Shown here one piece after another: positions 59,075 through 64,000 of a stretch of DNA of 64,000 nucleotides (position 1 is its first letter; every line of letters starts with the position of its first letter). Origin of the DNA: Lenzites betulinus (lineage: Eukaryota > Basidiomycota > Agaricomycetes > Polyporales > Polyporaceae); NCBI GenBank assembly GCA_022264855.1, contig JABYQU010000019.1:248001-312000 (forward strand), written 5' to 3'. Under the pieces are notes generated by a model, which saw nothing but the letters and a program-made list of their open reading frames with translations, had not been told where the DNA came from and ran no database searches. A program made the translations under genes and the position numbers.

Positions 59075-59370
59075 CGTAGGTTATGGCCGGCGAGTTTAGC
59101 GGTCTAGACAAGATAGATGCGGCGAGCGGGGCGGCAGAGATGGATTAGGCGGCTTGCTCACCGTCGGGGACAGCGAGAGGGTGTTTACGGGTGTTTGCTG
59201 CTGCGCGGGGACGCTCGCGCGCGCGACGAGATTAGATAGACGCCTGTCGTCATCCCCTTGAAGGCGGCCGCCGTCGATTTTGACTCGCACCGCTATATGT
59301 GCAGCTGAGCGAGCGCGGGGCCAATTGACGCTGTTTCCCCTCTTACCACCGTCTTGTGAGCAGCGCAGCC

Positions 59371-61656
<2,286 letters not shown>

Positions 61657-61989
61657 TGATAGCTAGGGGGTGGATTGTTAACGTCGAATAAATGTATGTA
61701 TCACTATCTCAGACTTTGTCGTGGGATCTGTCCCCCCACATTCCGCACATTGCCGGTGGGGTCAGCGTGCACACAACATGTTGCACATGGGCAGCTCGGA
61801 GAGAAAGGAAAATCCTGAGTCCGCACGGGCGCTTGATCTGCGCTGCGGTGTGGCAATCAATACAGGTGACCGTGCGGTGTGAACGACACCGCAACTTGGC
61901 TTTGCTCCTCCATCCACTTTCTCTCTCTTTCGTACCCTCTTCGTTCTCCCTAATACCGCGCGGCACGGCCCGTTGTACCTCGACGCACA
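61657..61989. promoter_or_regulatory. Region between MTHFR and kexin genes
   Basis: 333 bp with the MTHFR 3' end and kexin promoter. Pyrimidine-rich just before the kexin ATG (ctctctctttcgtaccctct), a common feature of fungal core promoters. Confidence 0.45.
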
Positions 61990-64000
61990 ATGCGGCTCCC
62001 GCTCTCTCTTATTCTGGCCATTCAATCGGTCCTCGCTCTTGCGCCTGCAAAGCGGTATTACGACACACACGATTACTACGTGCTTGAACACGATCCCCTG
62101 GCAGGTGCTTCGCTGGCCGAGTGCGCGGGAACACTGGGCGTAGAGGTTGTCGAACAGGCGGGCGAGCTGATCAACCACTGGCTCGTGCGGATACCCAAGG
62201 GTCTTGCGAAGAGGGACTCGGACCCCGTCCTGCGCTCTTTAGATGATGTCCGGCGCGCCGCAGAAGCTTCGCACGTATCTTCAAGGTCCGAGGATGCGCT
62301 CCGGAGACGAAAAGTAGCATCCGCAGTGAGGAACGTCTTCCCTCAATCTCTTCGGCAACGAGTGAAGCGCGCCCCACCACCTATACGACCGCCTGAAGGT
62401 GCAGAGTCTTCGGCAGAGGTGGCGGAGCATTTTGGGATACATGACCCGGAATTCGGGCAGCAATGGCATATTGTCAACGACCAGTATCCGGAACACCAGA
62501 TGAACGTCACACGGGTCTGGGACATGGGTATCACAGGCGAGGGCGTCATTACCGCCCTGGTCGATGACGGCTTGGACTACACCAGTGAAGACCTTGCCGC
62601 GAACTTCGTAAGTTACTGCGGCTATCTCTCCTTGGGCGCGGGCGACTTACCCTGGTTCAGTATGCGTACGGTTCGTATGACTACAACGATCATACCGACC
62701 TACCAACTCCCGTTCTATACGATGATCACCACGGAACCCGCTGCGCAGGCCAGATCGCCGCTGTGAAGAACGACGTCTGCGGAGTAGGTCTAGCATACGA
62801 CTCCAAAGTTGCTGGCATCCGAATCCTTTCTGGCCCCATTTCGGACATTGACGAGGCCGCCGCACTCAACTACGACTACCAGAACACCTCGATCTACTCC
62901 TGCAGCTGGGGACCCCCGGATGACGGTAGGTCGATGGAGGGGCCTGGATATCTGATCAAGAAGGCCATGGTGAACGGCATCCAACAAGGCCGAGGCGGCA
63001 AGGGCTCTGTTTTCGTCTTCGCAAGCGGGAACGGTGGCCGAAGCGGTGACCAGTGCAACTTCGACGGCTACACTAACAGTATCTTCTCCGTCACGGTTGC
63101 GGCCATCGACTACCAAGGCCTTCATCCCGAGTACTCCGAGGCGTGCGCCGCGAACATGATCGTGGCATACTCATCGGGAGGCGGAAAACAGATCGTGCGT
63201 TTCGAGAAATGTGATCCATTCGTGGGATGGACTACTCATACCCCGTTAGACCACCACCGACCGAGGCAAGAACAAGTGCTCGCATATGCATGGTGGAACA
63301 TCAGCTGCTGCACCGAACGCGGCCGGCGTCTTTGCTCTCGCTCTGCAGGCTCGGTAAGCTGACTACTCGATAATAGACTAGCGCAGATAGTTGCTGACGA
63401 GTAAACATAAGTCCCGAATTGAGTTGGCGCGACATTCAGCACCTGTGCGTGCGCACTGCGCATCAGGTCAACCCCGAAGATCCCGACTGGGAAGCCACCG
63501 CCTCTGGGAGGATGTACAGCTACAAGTACGGCTTTGGTAGCCTGAACGGGTATGACTTTGTCAAGGCAGCTCAGGATTGGCAGCCCGTGAAGCCGCAGAC
63601 GTGGGTCGACTTGCCTGTGATCCAGCTGAACAACGGCACAATGGATACAGAGGAGAATGCACACGGCGGCGAACCCATCCCCGAGGGCGGTGTCGAGAGC
63701 AAGGTCACGATCACTAGCGAGATGCTGCAGGAACATAACTTTGAGAAGCTCGAGCACATCACGATCAAAGTCTGGATTACCCACACGCGCCGCGGAGAAG
63801 TAGAAGTCGAGCTTACCAGCCCTCATGGCATTCGGAGCGTCCTTGCCGCAAGGCGTAATGGTGACGCAGCAAAGTCCGGATACCCTGGATGGACGTTCAT
63901 GACAGTGAAGCACTGGTATGTTCCTCAACTGCTGATGATAACGTCGGTCCTCATTTGTCGCATAGGGATGAGGACCCGCTTGGTGAATGGACTATTCGCG
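61990..64000 (+). CDS. KEX2: Kexin (KEX2), subtilisin-like proprotein convertase, 3' end cut by window
   Basis: Golgi endoprotease cleaving after Lys-Arg and Arg-Arg. A signal peptide (MRLPLSLILAIQSVLALA) is followed by a propeptide ending in a dibasic autoprocessing site, RQRVKR (residues 122-127). The catalytic domain has Asp in TALVDDGLDYTSEDLAANF (about residue 192), His in DDHHGTRCAGQIAAV, the oxyanion Asn in FVFASGNGGRSGDQCNFDGY, and Ser in HGGTSAAAPNAAGVFALALQ, joined by an intron at 63195-63250. The P domain has begun (HITIKVWITHTRRGEVEVEL) and continues past 64000 (WDEDPLGEWTI). The trans-membrane segment and tail lie outside the window. Introns at about 62610-62660, 63195-63250, 63353-63412 and near 63917. 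Confidence 0.95.

Overview
The window is nuclear DNA from a filamentous fungus, most likely a basidiomycete (Agaricomycetes-like). Genes are densely packed on both strands and are cut by many short GT-AG introns, mostly 45-70 nt. Coding sequence is GC-rich, and the gene set includes CreC, PAC1/nudF, HOP1, POT1, TAP42, kexin and a small-oligopeptide transporter. There is no prokaryotic operon structure, no rRNA or CRISPR array, and I recognised no tRNA. Exon structures were inferred by eye from splice signals and conserved protein motifs, so the gene spans given include introns.

Layout: BCKDH E1-beta (248-1891, -); CreC/WDR20-like WD40 protein (2097-4401, +); OPT transporter (4732-7863, -); a 3.2 kb stretch without a gene; PAC1/LIS1 (11032-12786, -); a Gfd2/QIP-like exonuclease-fold protein (13153-~14942, -); a YTH m6A reader (15909-18741, -) divergent from a tRNA-Ile-lysidine-synthase-like gene (19121-21012, +); an SRP40/Nopp140-like LisH protein (21093-22673, -) divergent from lumazine synthase (22970-23654, +); Rag GTPase GTR1 (24060-25305, +); a histidine phosphatase (25770-26731, +); a PRXL2-like thioredoxin-fold protein (26842-27913, -); a vacuolar Ca2+/H+ exchanger (28106-30414, +); DOA1/PLAA (31378-34915, -); and a second gene-poor stretch of 2.5 kb.

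The second half carries a meiosis and chromosome section. HOP1 (37457-41038, -) has HORMA, PHD and winged-helix parts. It is divergent from TRAPPC4/Trs23 (41210-41771, +), followed by an unassigned coiled-coil protein (42051-43127, +). Then come an OYE-type flavin oxidoreductase (43978-45394, +), an F-box-like protein (46233-47346, +), heat shock factor (47526-49586, -), two poorly resolved plus-strand ORFs (49749-51180), POT1 (51321-55304, -), TAP42 (56452-57895, +), RAB6/Ryh1 (58120-59074, -), methylenetetrahydrofolate reductase (59371-61656, +) and a kexin protease that runs off the right edge (61990-64000, +).

The most unusual structure is a perfect 418-bp inverted repeat with a 29-nt loop (55411-56275). 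It fills the shared promoter of POT1 and TAP42 and is flanked by a 3-bp direct repeat (AGA). Its ends read CAC...GTG, so it looks like a recent foldback transposable element, unless it is an assembly artefact. Other points of interest are microexons that encode the CxxC centre of the PRXL2-like gene, a hairpin-forming 47-nt intron in HOP1, tandem OB-like repeats in POT1, and an apparently catalytically dead DEDDh-type fold. Most of the window is ordinary housekeeping sequence.
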